From Maribacter halichondriae (GTDB taxonomy: Bacteria > Bacteroidota > Bacteroidia > Flavobacteriales > Flavobacteriaceae): a stretch of DNA of 64,000 nucleotides. The DNA lies in assembly GCF_027474825.1 (NCBI RefSeq), contig NZ_CP107030.1:3786001-3850000 (forward strand), written 5' to 3'. Position 1 is the first letter of the stretch, and each line of letters opens with the position of its first letter. Of the stretch, positions 19,569-27,865 are shown in pieces. The notes under the pieces were generated by a model. That model was not told the DNA's origin, did not search any database, and saw only the letters and a list, made by a program, of their open reading frames with translations. A program made the translations under genes and the position numbers.

Positions 19569-21191
19569 TTATTCGGGATAAACGGCCTTGCCATCCGACA
19601 ATATTCTGGCGTTCAATCCGGCAATACCTAGTGCATGTGGCCCATAGAATGAAAGATTTCTTGAGGTTGCATACTGATCTCTGATTCTATTTTGTATTCT
19701 TTGACTGTATCTGCCCAGCCTAAGCCATCCATTAAGCCTGCCGAACAAACCTGTGCCTGAACCATCTACATATTCGCTGAAATACTCACCATCTGATTCT
19801 TTCCATACAACATGTTCAAGGGTAGACATGAGGGCTTGCATATCATTCCAGTTCCAATACATACCATTATCATGTGCGACCACCCAAAAACCTACAATCG
19901 CTCCGGCATGATCTACGTCTTGCGTGGCCCCTCCTGTCCATTCCGCTGACCAGGTGTAGGCAGAGGGAACGCTTGAATTCTGTCTTAGTTGGTTCCTCAA
20001 GTTCGAGGGCCTTCCAGGCATAGTACCAAAAGAGATGTTATCAAAGACTTCTTTGTATTTGCTTTTTCCGGTAATAATGTAAAGCTCCATTCCGATTCGA
20101 GCCCAATGACTGGCCATGTGGGTATTGACTCTATAGAAATTAGCTTGACCCTGAGATTCATAACGTTCCCAAATATTTCTTTCAGAAAAGTTAAGCAATC
20201 GTTCATAGGCACTTTGGTAACTTCCGTTACTGTTTCGCAGGTTGGGCGATTGGTATAGAACTCTTGTCAACGTAGCAACATGTCTCCAATAGTAACTGTC
20301 CCATAAGCCATACTGCTGTCCGTCATTGGCAGGCCAACCTCTATAACCTCCGCCAACATCTACGGCATCGTTCATGGTTTGGTCGATAAGCCCTATGGCA
20401 CGATCAAGATAAGAATTATCACCCGTTGCGCGCCATATGCTGATGAGACCATCAATATAGTAGCCGAAAAAATAATATTCTTGATTTTTGTTGCGGCTTG
20501 CGGCCCATTGCGAAATTTGTGAAGAGTTGGTGTTCCAATATGAATCGAATTGGTTTTTCCAATAATTCACCTCTTCCAAATCGGAAGCAGGACCGGTTTG
20601 TGCCTGCTCGGTCTCGGTAACGGTAACGGAAGCTACTTGTTCAGTAACCGTCTCATCTTCATTTACAACCTCTACAGTATATGTAAAGTCATCGGTTACT
20701 TCTTCTGTGCTTTGAGCTTCTTCGACCACCTCTTCAACAACCGGTTCTTCTTCAACAACTGGCTCTTCTTCAACTGTAGCTTCTTCTTCTGTATTGGTAT
20801 TTTCTTCGGAAGTCTCTTCGGATTCTTGTGCGACCGTTTCTTCGTTTGTAAGACTTTCTTCATCCACGACGGCGCTATTGGGAATATAAAGAATGGTCTT
20901 GTTTTCGATGATAATGACCTCACCATTTACAGGAGCAGATGTTTCTATAATTTTGACCTTGTCAGGATTGATAAAAACGTCATTGGAAAGCACATCAAGA
21001 ACAATGGCCTCACCGGGCCTGGTTAAGTAGGAGTCATTGACCAAATAATTCTGTACAACAAGATTTTCTTCCTTGGCGTCCGTTATGACGCTATCAGTTA
21101 GAAGGTCGGAATCTTTACTACAAGAATAGGCTAGGGTAAAGGCAAAAGAAGTTACAATCAATTTAATGATTTTCGTGTGGGGATGATTCAT
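19569..21191 (-). CDS. Surface lipoprotein with Ig-like domain, acidic linker and probable alpha/alpha-barrel domain
   Basis: 540 residues. The signal peptide ends FAFTLAYSCSKD; Cys24 is the likely lipidation site, and the acidic residues after it resemble Bacteroidota lipoprotein export signals, which suggests surface display. Residues about 45-110 contain DVLSNDVF and end YIPNS, like the Ig/cadherin-like 'DVLxND' domains. A Glu-rich, Thr/Val-rich linker (about 113-175) follows. The C-terminal 340 residues are rich in Trp/Tyr and show repeated helix-pair segments (YYFFGYYIDGLISIWRATGD, GYRGWPANDGQQYGLWDSYY, NTHMASHWARIGMELY), suggesting an alpha/alpha toroid as in polysaccharide lyases and some glycoside hydrolases. 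I cannot place it in a named family. Position in an EPS locus suggests it trims or releases the polymer. It has its own terminator. Confidence 0.7.
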   Translation of the reverse strand: MNHPHTKIIKLIVTSFAFTLAYSCSKDSDLLTDSVITDAKEENLVVQNYLVNDSYLTRPGEAIVLDVLSNDVFINPDKVKIIETSAPVNGEVIIIENKTILYIPNSAVVDEESLTNEETVAQESEETSEENTNTEEEATVEEEPVVEEEPVVEEVVEEAQSTEEVTDDFTYTVEVVNEDETVTEQVASVTVTETEQAQTGPASDLEEVNYWKNQFDSYWNTNSSQISQWAASRNKNQEYYFFGYYIDGLISIWRATGDNSYLDRAIGLIDQTMNDAVDVGGGYRGWPANDGQQYGLWDSYYWRHVATLTRVLYQSPNLRNSNGSYQSAYERLLNFSERNIWERYESQGQANFYRVNTHMASHWARIGMELYIITGKSKYKEVFDNISFGTMPGRPSNLRNQLRQNSSVPSAYTWSAEWTGGATQDVDHAGAIVGFWVVAHDNGMYWNWNDMQALMSTLEHVVWKESDGEYFSEYVDGSGTGLFGRLNGWLRLGRYSQRIQNRIRDQYATSRNLSFYGPHALGIAGLNARILSDGKAVYPE

Positions 21192-21750
21192 AAGTAGGTT
21201 ACTTTTTCAAAAGGAAATTAGTGATTCTAAGATGATTTGCAATAGTACTTTAATTATTAAATAATTCGTTGAAAACAAGTAAAAAATCGATAAAATGCAT
21301 TCAAAAAGTTATCAACACCCTGTTAATACGTTTCAATATGTCTTTTTAGACGCCAAAATACCTGAATATTCGACGAACTGCACTTTTTTTTAACTTTTTT
21401 GGCAAATTGTTCGACTAAACTGGATTTCTAATTTTTTTGGCAATCTACATGTGATATAACTTATCACTCTTAAAAATGTTGTGAAAGAGCAAATATTATA
21501 GATGAACTGCAGCATTATAGTCATGAGAGATCGACGAAATACTATTTTTTGGGAATAATTACGAATTCGATAACCAACTCTTGTTAGAACTGACATTGGA
21601 TAATCGCCATCATTGTAGATTATCCAATGTTGACAATGCTGCAATAAGGTTTTAGTGGTATACCATTAAGCAACTCATGCGTATATTCGCCATTAAAAAC
21701 AAAAAGGTAGAGGTTTTATATTTACCGAAGTGCAAACTGTAAGGCTTACT
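21192..21750. other. Divergent intergenic region with inverted and direct repeats
   Basis: A 559-base AT-rich stretch between the lipoprotein gene (minus) and a glycosyltransferase (plus). It has a perfect 13-base inverted repeat (21593-21630) and an 11-base direct repeat TTTTTTGGCAA at 21395-21405 and 21433-21443. It should contain two promoters; TATATTTA at about 21718-21725 is near the -7 consensus but not exact. No gene is apparent. Confidence 0.5.
21593..21630. repeat. Perfect 13-base inverted repeat upstream of glycosyltransferase
   Basis: ACATTGGATAATC at 21593-21605 pairs fully with GATTATCCAATGT at 21618-21630 around a 12-base loop. No T-run follows on either side, so it does not look like a terminator. 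An operator or leader hairpin for the gene at 21751 is possible. Confidence 0.6.
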
Positions 21751-22908
21751 ATGCGTAAAAAACTACATATTTTTTTTGTTGACCCAATGAGCTATAATAA
21801 TTTATCGATATATGATAATTTATTGATAAACAACATCCATGACGTCGAGATAGAATATTTTGCTAGCCATTTATTCGATTTGGGAGAACAGTATTATCCC
21901 GTGCATAAAATCTATAAGTATAACAATAAATCGAAACTAGTTAAGCTCTTCAGTTACCTGAGGTCACAATGGAAGCTCTTTAATAGGATAAAAAAGGAAA
22001 GACCTGATGTAGTTCATTTTCAATGGTTGAAAATACCGTTTTATGATGTACGGCTAATTAAAAAAATCAAACAACTTGGTATTAAAACTTTATTTACGGC
22101 GCACAATCTGGTCCCTCATGGGAGTGGGAGAAAGTATGAAGATATCTATAAAAGGATTTATAATGAATTGGACGGTATTATAGTACATTCAGAACGTACC
22201 AAAGAAGAGTTGATTGAACGGTTTGGTATATCTTCCCATAAAATAGAGGTAATCGCCCATGGTCTTTTAAAGCCGAATGAGGTCGACTCTGTAAAAGTGG
22301 AAAGCCTCATCCTTGAGTATAAAGAACAGATGAACTTAAATAATGAGACCGTTTTTGCTGCCTTGGGCATCATAAATCTATATAAGGGCGTGGATATTAC
22401 TATTAATGCCTGGAAGAATTCAACACTCTGCAATAATAACGAGTCCAAGCTGATTATTGGCGGCAGCGGCAATTTGGATGAGTTGGAAGAACTGCAGTAT
22501 TGTGCCAATACGCTAGTATTGAATAGATTTTTATCCGACGAAGAATTTACGGCACTTTTAAGAATCACGGACTTTTTGATATTACCGTACCGGGAAATCT
22601 CACAAAGCGGAGTACTGTTAACCGCTATGGAGCAAAAAAAGAGAGTAATCGTATCGGATGTTGGTGGGTTGACGGAACCTTTTAAGTTCGGTAAAATAGG
22701 ATATATAATAGAATCACCTCCAACACCAGAAGAATTGAGCAAATCGATACATGGGGCTATAAAGGAAAAAGATGAATATCCGAGCGACGAAGTGTGGAAA
22801 AAAATATCAGAATTCTATAGCTGGGGTGCAATAGGTGAAAAGACTAAAAACCTATATTTCAATTTGGCAAAAAAAGTTCTTGATCAAATATCCTTGTATT
22901 TGTTGTAA
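21751..22908 (+). CDS. Glycosyltransferase family 4/1
   Basis: About 385 residues from the ATG at 21751 (MRKKLHIFFVDPMSYNNLSI). A GTG seven codons upstream is open too, but the ATG is the better start, with TAAGG a few bases before it. Motifs: DVVHFQWLKIPFYDVRLIKK near residue 90, TLFTAHNLVPHGSG near 117, IVHSERTKEELIERFGI near 149, ALGIINLYKGVDI and the C-terminal LPYREISQSGVLLTAMEQKK segment, where Ser-Gly-Val precedes the acidic catalytic region. It is the only gene on the plus strand between 19.4 and 33.6 kb and converges on the nucleotide-sugar dehydrogenase with 5 bases between. It probably acts on a lipid-linked EPS intermediate in the cytoplasm. Confidence 0.87.
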   Translation: MRKKLHIFFVDPMSYNNLSIYDNLLINNIHDVEIEYFASHLFDLGEQYYPVHKIYKYNNKSKLVKLFSYLRSQWKLFNRIKKERPDVVHFQWLKIPFYDVRLIKKIKQLGIKTLFTAHNLVPHGSGRKYEDIYKRIYNELDGIIVHSERTKEELIERFGISSHKIEVIAHGLLKPNEVDSVKVESLILEYKEQMNLNNETVFAALGIINLYKGVDITINAWKNSTLCNNNESKLIIGGSGNLDELEELQYCANTLVLNRFLSDEEFTALLRITDFLILPYREISQSGVLLTAMEQKKRVIVSDVGGLTEPFKFGKIGYIIESPPTPEELSKSIHGAIKEKDEYPSDEVWKKISEFYSWGAIGEKTKNLYFNLAKKVLDQISLYLL

Positions 22909-22913
22909 AACCT

Positions 22914-24194
22914 CTAAAGACCGCCATTGGCTTTTTTTAGTATTCCCTTGATATCATAAACAACACTTTCCTTTTTCAAATATCGATCTAGATCAAATTC
23001 TAAAAATTCATTATGGGCAACTGCTAAGACTATGGCATCGAACTTCTTGTTTTCCGGGGCAAGATTTGACGAGTCAAGGCCATGTTCAACAAAGACCGCA
23101 CCCGGTGAGGCCCATGGGTCATATACTGTGATGTTGGCGTCGTAACTTTTAAGTTCTGAAATCATATCTACGACCTTCGTATTTCGAACATCGGGGCAGT
23201 TCTCCTTAAAGGTTATGCCCAATATCAAAATCTCAGATTCTTTTATCGGAATGTCATTTTTGACCATCAGCTTTACAATCTGTGAAGCAACGTACTTGCC
23301 CATGCCATCGTTCATTCTTCTGCCCGCCAAGATAATTTCTGGATGATAGCCGTATTCTTGTGCCTTTTGTGCTAGATAGTAAGGATCTACCCCTATACAA
23401 TGACCACCAACCAGACCGGGTTTAAAAGGAAGGAAATTCCATTTAGTAGCAGCTGCTTCCAATACATCTTTGGTGTCGATATCCATTAAATGGAATATTT
23501 TAGACAATTCGTTGACAAAAGCAATATTAATATCCCTTTGAGAGTTTTCTATAACTTTTGCGGCCTCCGCAACTTTAATGGACGGAGCCAAATACGTGCC
23601 TGCTGTTACGACTGACTTATATAAGGTATCAATTTTTTTAGCCGCTTCAACAGTGGACCCCGAGGTTACCTTCAAAATTTTGTCAACGGTATGTTCTTTA
23701 TCCCCCGGATTCATTCTTTCTGGTGAGTAGCCGATAAAAAAGTCGGTGTTTAATTTCAACCCACTTTCCCGTTCAAGAATCGGGGCGCACTCTTCTTCAG
23801 TTGCTCCGGGGTATACAGTAGATTCATAAACTACGATATCACCTTTTTCTAGAAACTTTCCTATGGTTTCACTTGCCCGATACAATTTTGTAAGGTCAGG
23901 TTTATTGGTTTCATCCACAGGTGTCGGTACCGTAACAATAAAGAAATTACAGCCTTTTAAATCTTCTTCGTTCTCGCTGGGATAGAGACCTGCAGCTACA
24001 GGTGGTTCGTGGGTCAGTACTTTATTAAGTGATTCTTCGGAGATCTCAAGTGTTCGGTCACTGCCAGTGCGGAGTGTTCTTATGCGACTGGGATCGATAT
24101 CATAACCAATGACGGGATACTTTGTTGCAAATAGTCGGGCCAGGGGCAGCCCAACATATCCGAGGCCTACGATACCAATCTTTATTTTAGCCAT
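22914..24194 (-). CDS. UDP-N-acetylhexosamine 6-dehydrogenase, TviB/WbpO-like
   Basis: 426-residue nucleotide-sugar dehydrogenase. IGIVGLGYVGLPLARLFATK at residues 5-24 is the NAD-binding loop, and GGHCIGVDPYYLAQKA near residue 264 has the catalytic Cys that carries the thioester. The DP in 'GVDPYYL' and GRRMNDGM near 290 are typical of the TviB/WbpO/Cap5L group, as opposed to Ugd. It should oxidise UDP-GlcNAc or UDP-GalNAc to the uronic acid. The TviC/WbpP-like 4-epimerase two genes upstream supports a UDP-GalNAcA route as in Vi antigen and P. aeruginosa O6. It lies 7 bases after ugd, so the four genes 22914-27672 are probably one operon. Confidence 0.9.
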   Translation of the reverse strand: MAKIKIGIVGLGYVGLPLARLFATKYPVIGYDIDPSRIRTLRTGSDRTLEISEESLNKVLTHEPPVAAGLYPSENEEDLKGCNFFIVTVPTPVDETNKPDLTKLYRASETIGKFLEKGDIVVYESTVYPGATEEECAPILERESGLKLNTDFFIGYSPERMNPGDKEHTVDKILKVTSGSTVEAAKKIDTLYKSVVTAGTYLAPSIKVAEAAKVIENSQRDINIAFVNELSKIFHLMDIDTKDVLEAAATKWNFLPFKPGLVGGHCIGVDPYYLAQKAQEYGYHPEIILAGRRMNDGMGKYVASQIVKLMVKNDIPIKESEILILGITFKENCPDVRNTKVVDMISELKSYDANITVYDPWASPGAVFVEHGLDSSNLAPENKKFDAIVLAVAHNEFLEFDLDRYLKKESVVYDIKGILKKANGGL

Positions 24195-24201
24195 GCATAC
24201 A

Positions 24202-25530
24202 TTATTTCTTACCGATTTGGTAATATTCGAAACCTCTTTTGTTCATCAATGTATCGTTATACTGATTTCTACCATCGAAAACTACAGCTTGCTTCAATTG
24301 CGTTTTAAGTTCATCAAAATCAGGAGATCTGAACTCCTTCCATTCGGTTAATAAAATCATTGCATCAGCATCCCTTAAGGTTTCGTACTTCGAGTTGTAA
24401 TAGGCAACACCGGGCAAATCTTTAAGGTAAAAATGCTTTGCCTCTTCCATGGCCTTAGGGTCATATGCATTTATTTTAGCACCTCTTTTTACCAATTCCT
24501 TTATAACATAAATTGCCGGTGCTTCGCGCATGTCATCGGTCTCGGGTTTAAACGCCAAGCCCCAAACTGCAAAAGTTTTATCTTTTAAATCTTCACCAAA
24601 CCTGTCGACTACTTTTTTTGCGATGACCAATTTTTGTCTGTCGTTTACATCTTCTACCGACGCGATAAGTTCGGCTTTGTACCCATGTTCTTCCGCGGTT
24701 TTTTTGAGTGCTTTTACATCTTTGGGGAAACAAGAGCCACCATAACCACTTCCAGGATAAATGAAGCTATAACCGATTCTACTATCCGAACCTATGCCGA
24801 TTCGCACTTTATTTACATCAGCGCCTACTAGCTCGCATATATTCGCAATTTCATTCATAAATGAAATCTTTGTAGCCAACATGGCATTGGCAACATATTT
24901 GGTCATCTCGGCAGATCGTACATCCATCGTTATCAGTCTATCCATACTACTTCTGAAAAATGGAGCGTAAAGATTACGCATTTTTTCAGTAGCCTGCTCA
25001 TTATTTGACCCGACGACAACACGATCGGGTTTCATGAAATCGTTAATGGCATCACCTTCTTTCAAAAACTCAGGGTTCGATACCACGTCGAAGTCCAAGT
25101 CCAAACCCCGTTTGTCCAACTCGGCCTGTACTACTTGTTGTACTTTATCCGCTGTTCCTACAGGTACTGTAGATTTGTCGACGATAACTAATGAATGGGT
25201 CATGTTTTGGCCGATTTCCTTTGCTACTTGCAGTACATATTGTAAATCTGCCGAACCATCATCTCCCATGGGCGTGCCCACTGCAATGAAAGCAATATCG
25301 CATTTCTCTAGATTTTCTGACAGTTTGTCGCTAAATTTTAGGGTCTTGTTCTGAAAATTTCGCTTTACCATGGCTTCAAGCCCAGGCTCATAAATGGGTA
25401 TAATTCCTTTTTTTAAATTTTCGATTTTTTTTGTATCGACGTCGATACAGCATACCGTATTACCCATTTCTGCGAAGCATGTGCCGCTAACAAGGCCTAC
25501 ATAACCAGTGCCAATAACCGTTAAATTCAT
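24202..25530 (-). CDS. ugd: UDP-glucose 6-dehydrogenase
   Basis: 442 residues. It oxidises UDP-glucose to UDP-glucuronate with two NAD+. MNLTVIGTGYVGLVSGTCFA is the N-terminal Rossmann loop, KSTVPVGTA near residue 119 and GYGGSCFPKDVKAL near residue 258-271 hold the conserved Lys and the catalytic Cys. NPEFLKEGDAINDFMKPDRV near 152 is the family signature. Length is normal. Its product feeds the GlcA 4-epimerase (26656-27672), giving UDP-GalA. It sits 6 bases from each neighbour in the nucleotide-sugar operon. Assignment is secure. Confidence 0.95.
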   Translation of the reverse strand: MNLTVIGTGYVGLVSGTCFAEMGNTVCCIDVDTKKIENLKKGIIPIYEPGLEAMVKRNFQNKTLKFSDKLSENLEKCDIAFIAVGTPMGDDGSADLQYVLQVAKEIGQNMTHSLVIVDKSTVPVGTADKVQQVVQAELDKRGLDLDFDVVSNPEFLKEGDAINDFMKPDRVVVGSNNEQATEKMRNLYAPFFRSSMDRLITMDVRSAEMTKYVANAMLATKISFMNEIANICELVGADVNKVRIGIGSDSRIGYSFIYPGSGYGGSCFPKDVKALKKTAEEHGYKAELIASVEDVNDRQKLVIAKKVVDRFGEDLKDKTFAVWGLAFKPETDDMREAPAIYVIKELVKRGAKINAYDPKAMEEAKHFYLKDLPGVAYYNSKYETLRDADAMILLTEWKEFRSPDFDELKTQLKQAVVFDGRNQYNDTLMNKRGFEYYQIGKK

Positions 25531-25536
25531 ACTATT

Positions 25537-26535
25537 TTATTTTAGATTTTTCCAATACCATTCTACCGCTTCCTTCAATCCGGAACGTAAATCATATCGG
25601 GGATTATAGCCTAAAAGACTTTTTGCTTTTTCAATGGATGCCAAGGAGTGGGGCACATCGCCGGCTCTCTCAGGTCCATAAGTAATATCAATCTTTTTTA
25701 TTTCAGAATCAAAATCGCTCAAATATTCCTTAAGAACATTTACTAGTTCATTTAAATCGGTACGTTGCCCGACTGCAACATTGTAAACGGTGTTAAGGGC
25801 TCTCTTATTGTCGGTGGTCAAAGCCCTTATATTTGCTTCGACCACATTGTCGATATATGTAAAATCCCTCGAGAAAGAACCATCACCGTTAATTGTTGGA
25901 GATCGGTACTGAATTAAACTGGAAACAAATTTCGGGATAACTGCTGCGTAGGCACCGTTTGGATCTTGTCTTCTTCCAAAGACATTAAAATAACGCAGCC
26001 CAATAGTATCAAGGCCATATGTTTTATTGAAAACATCGGCGTATAACTCATTTACATATTTTGAAACAGCGTACGGAGATAAAGGTTTTCCTATTATTTC
26101 CTCGACTTTGGGCATATTCCGTGAGTCACCATACGTAGATGAACTTGCCGCATAAATAAATCGCTTAACTTTTCCATCTCTCGCGGCAACCAGCATATTC
26201 AAGAATCCTGAAACATTCACGTCATTGCTTGTAATGGGGTCACTAATCGACCTAGGTACGGAGCCCAGAGCGGCCTGATGCAGCACGTAGTCCATATTTT
26301 CACATGCGACGCGACAATCTTCGAGATTTCTTATATCACCTTCAATGAGCGTAAATGTATTGTAGGGTAAAAGGGTTTCAATATTTTCTCTTTTGCCTGT
26401 AGAAAAATTATCCAGGCAAACAACGCGGTTCCCATTTTTCAAAAGTGTTTCACAGAGATTTGAACCTATAAAACCTGCCCCTCCGGTAACCAGAACGGTA
26501 TGTGCTTTATCGAGGTTCAACGATGCAATGTCCAT
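25537..26535 (-). CDS. UDP-N-acetylglucosamine(uronate) 4-epimerase, WbpP/TviC-like
   Basis: 332-residue extended SDR enzyme. VLVTGGAGFIGSNLCETLLK near residue 14 binds NAD; AASSSTYGDS near 130 has the catalytic Ser; YAVSKYVNELYADVF near 155 has the YxxxK pair. The segments GSVPRSISDPITSNDVNVSG and GRRQDPNGAYAAVIPKF are typical of the WbpP/TviC group, which interconvert the GlcNAc and GalNAc forms, or the uronic acids, of UDP sugars. Together with the TviB-like dehydrogenase it would supply UDP-GalNAcA. First of the three tightly spaced genes. CAAAGATG at 26552-26559 (one mismatch from a minus-strand -7 box) may be its promoter. Confidence 0.9.
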   Translation of the reverse strand: MDIASLNLDKAHTVLVTGGAGFIGSNLCETLLKNGNRVVCLDNFSTGKRENIETLLPYNTFTLIEGDIRNLEDCRVACENMDYVLHQAALGSVPRSISDPITSNDVNVSGFLNMLVAARDGKVKRFIYAASSSTYGDSRNMPKVEEIIGKPLSPYAVSKYVNELYADVFNKTYGLDTIGLRYFNVFGRRQDPNGAYAAVIPKFVSSLIQYRSPTINGDGSFSRDFTYIDNVVEANIRALTTDNKRALNTVYNVAVGQRTDLNELVNVLKEYLSDFDSEIKKIDITYGPERAGDVPHSLASIEKAKSLLGYNPRYDLRSGLKEAVEWYWKNLK

Positions 26536-26655
26536 AGTTCATTTTGAAAGTGCAAAGATGTGGAAAAGATAATTAACGGCCTTCAATTTTATACGAAGTT
26601 GAGTTTTAGATCGATGAGGGTCAATCAGTAGATAAGGCGAAACAGGAATGTATAA

Positions 26656-27672
26656 TTATTTTATGTCATAATACGTTTTATACCACGAGACAAAGTGCCC
26701 TACACCCTCGTCTATAGGAGTACTGGGATGGTAATCATAGTCTCTGATCAAGTCATCGACATTGGCCCAAGTTTTTTCTACATCACCAGGCTGCATGGGA
26801 AGCATTTGTTTGTCGGCCTTTTTTTGCAAATGTTTTTCAAGTATCGAAATGAATTCCAAAAGTTGTACGGAATCATTGTTTCCGATGTTATATACCCTAT
26901 AGTCAGGATGATTCGAATTGTCTTTTTCCAAAATTCGAACGACCCCTTCGGTAATATCATCGATGTACGTAAAATCACGGGCCATTTTTCCATTATTGTA
27001 CACGGCTATTGACTTGTTCTCAATGATTGCTTTTGTAAATAGGAATAATGCCATATCGGGCCTTCCCCAAGGACCGTAAACCGTAAAAAAACGTAGCCCT
27101 ATTGTACGGAGACCAAACAAATGACTATATGTATGTGCCATCAATTCGTTACTTTTTTTAGTAGCAGCATAAATACTAATCGGATGGTCTACCGAATCCG
27201 TTGTCTCAAATGGGATTTTTGAATTAAGGCCGTAAACACTTGAACTACTGGCATAAACAAGATTTTTGATATTGTTATGTCTACAGCACTCCAAAATATT
27301 GAGGAACCCGACAATATTGCTGTCAATATAGGTCTCGGGATTTTCCAAGCTATATCGCACTCCTGCTTGAGCGGCCAAATTGCAGACGGCATCAAACTTT
27401 TCATTTTTAAAAAGTTCAGGGAGTCGTTCTCTATCCGCAATATCAAGACGAATAAAATTAAAGGTTGACCAAATACTGCTCGGCACTGGTTCATTAAATA
27501 CTTCAGCCTCTGTCCTAGAGACTCCCAAATCTTTCAAACGGTCGTATTTCAGATTGATATCATAGTAATCATTGATTACATCCAAACCGCAGACCTCGTG
27601 ACCTTTTCCCAGCAATTGCTTTGCAACATGATACCCTATAAAACCAGCAGCGCCCGTAACCAAAATTTTCAT
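26656..27672 (-). CDS. UDP-glucuronate 4-epimerase
   Basis: 338 residues from the ATG at 27670-27672 (MKILVTGAAGFIGYHVAKQL). The frame stays open upstream to 27762, but that extension translates a palindromic repeat (PERSRR) and should not be included. SDR features: GAAGFIG loop, AAQAGVRYSLENPETYIDSN near residue 88 (the GAE/CapI signature), SSSSVYG near 127, and YAATKKSNELMAHTYSHL near 154 with YxxxK. It converts UDP-GlcA to UDP-GalA, so with Ugd it supplies galacturonic acid for an acidic polymer. It lies 120 bases upstream of the TviC-like gene and is probably transcribed with it. Confidence 0.92.
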   Translation of the reverse strand: MKILVTGAAGFIGYHVAKQLLGKGHEVCGLDVINDYYDINLKYDRLKDLGVSRTEAEVFNEPVPSSIWSTFNFIRLDIADRERLPELFKNEKFDAVCNLAAQAGVRYSLENPETYIDSNIVGFLNILECCRHNNIKNLVYASSSSVYGLNSKIPFETTDSVDHPISIYAATKKSNELMAHTYSHLFGLRTIGLRFFTVYGPWGRPDMALFLFTKAIIENKSIAVYNNGKMARDFTYIDDITEGVVRILEKDNSNHPDYRVYNIGNNDSVQLLEFISILEKHLQKKADKQMLPMQPGDVEKTWANVDDLIRDYDYHPSTPIDEGVGHFVSWYKTYYDIK

Positions 27673-27690
27673 GGATAAAAATTTTAAGGT

Positions 27691-27736
27691 CATTCCCGCC
27701 CTTCGACTTCGCTCAGGATAGACTACAGCGGGAATC
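27691..27736. repeat. REP-like palindromic repeat ('PERSRR' type)
   Basis: An intergenic palindrome: ATTCCCGC at 27692-27699 pairs with GCGGGAAT at 27728-27735 and encloses CTTCGACTTCGCTCAGG. This core is widespread as a dispersed extragenic repeat in Bacteroidota, recognisable by the spurious peptide PERSRR when translated. It lies just upstream of the UDP-glucuronate epimerase start. Confidence 0.75.
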
Positions 27737-27806
27737 TTTTCCTTATTTCTTACAAATATCAATATACTAGGTGAATTTCAGAGAATTCCGAAACTATTTT
27801 TCAAAT

Positions 27807-27834
27807 AAAAATCCCCGACGTACCATCGGGGATT
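27807..27834 (-). terminator. Rho-independent terminator of the copper radical oxidase gene
   Basis: An 8-base GC-rich stem, ATCCCCGA (27811-27818) with TCGGGGAT (27826-27833), seven-base loop. It lies about 30 bases past the stop of the minus-strand gene at 27866 and is followed on that strand by TTTTATTTGA. Good intrinsic terminator. Confidence 0.82.
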
Positions 27835-27865
27835 TCTAGAATATTTACTGAAAGTTCATTTTGGC

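Noticed and set aside
20696-20926. Lys-rich 76-residue frame opposite or within the lipoprotein gene
   Set aside because: It is a frame-shifted reading of the Glu-rich linker of the lipoprotein gene (19569-21191).
21390-21644. 84-residue open frame in the intergenic region before the glycosyltransferase
   Set aside because: AT-rich, no homology or motif seen, and it spans the inverted repeat; chance frame.
27673-27762. N-terminal extension of the UDP-glucuronate epimerase
   Set aside because: The extension is the translated palindromic repeat (PERSRR); the Rossmann fold starts at the internal ATG.
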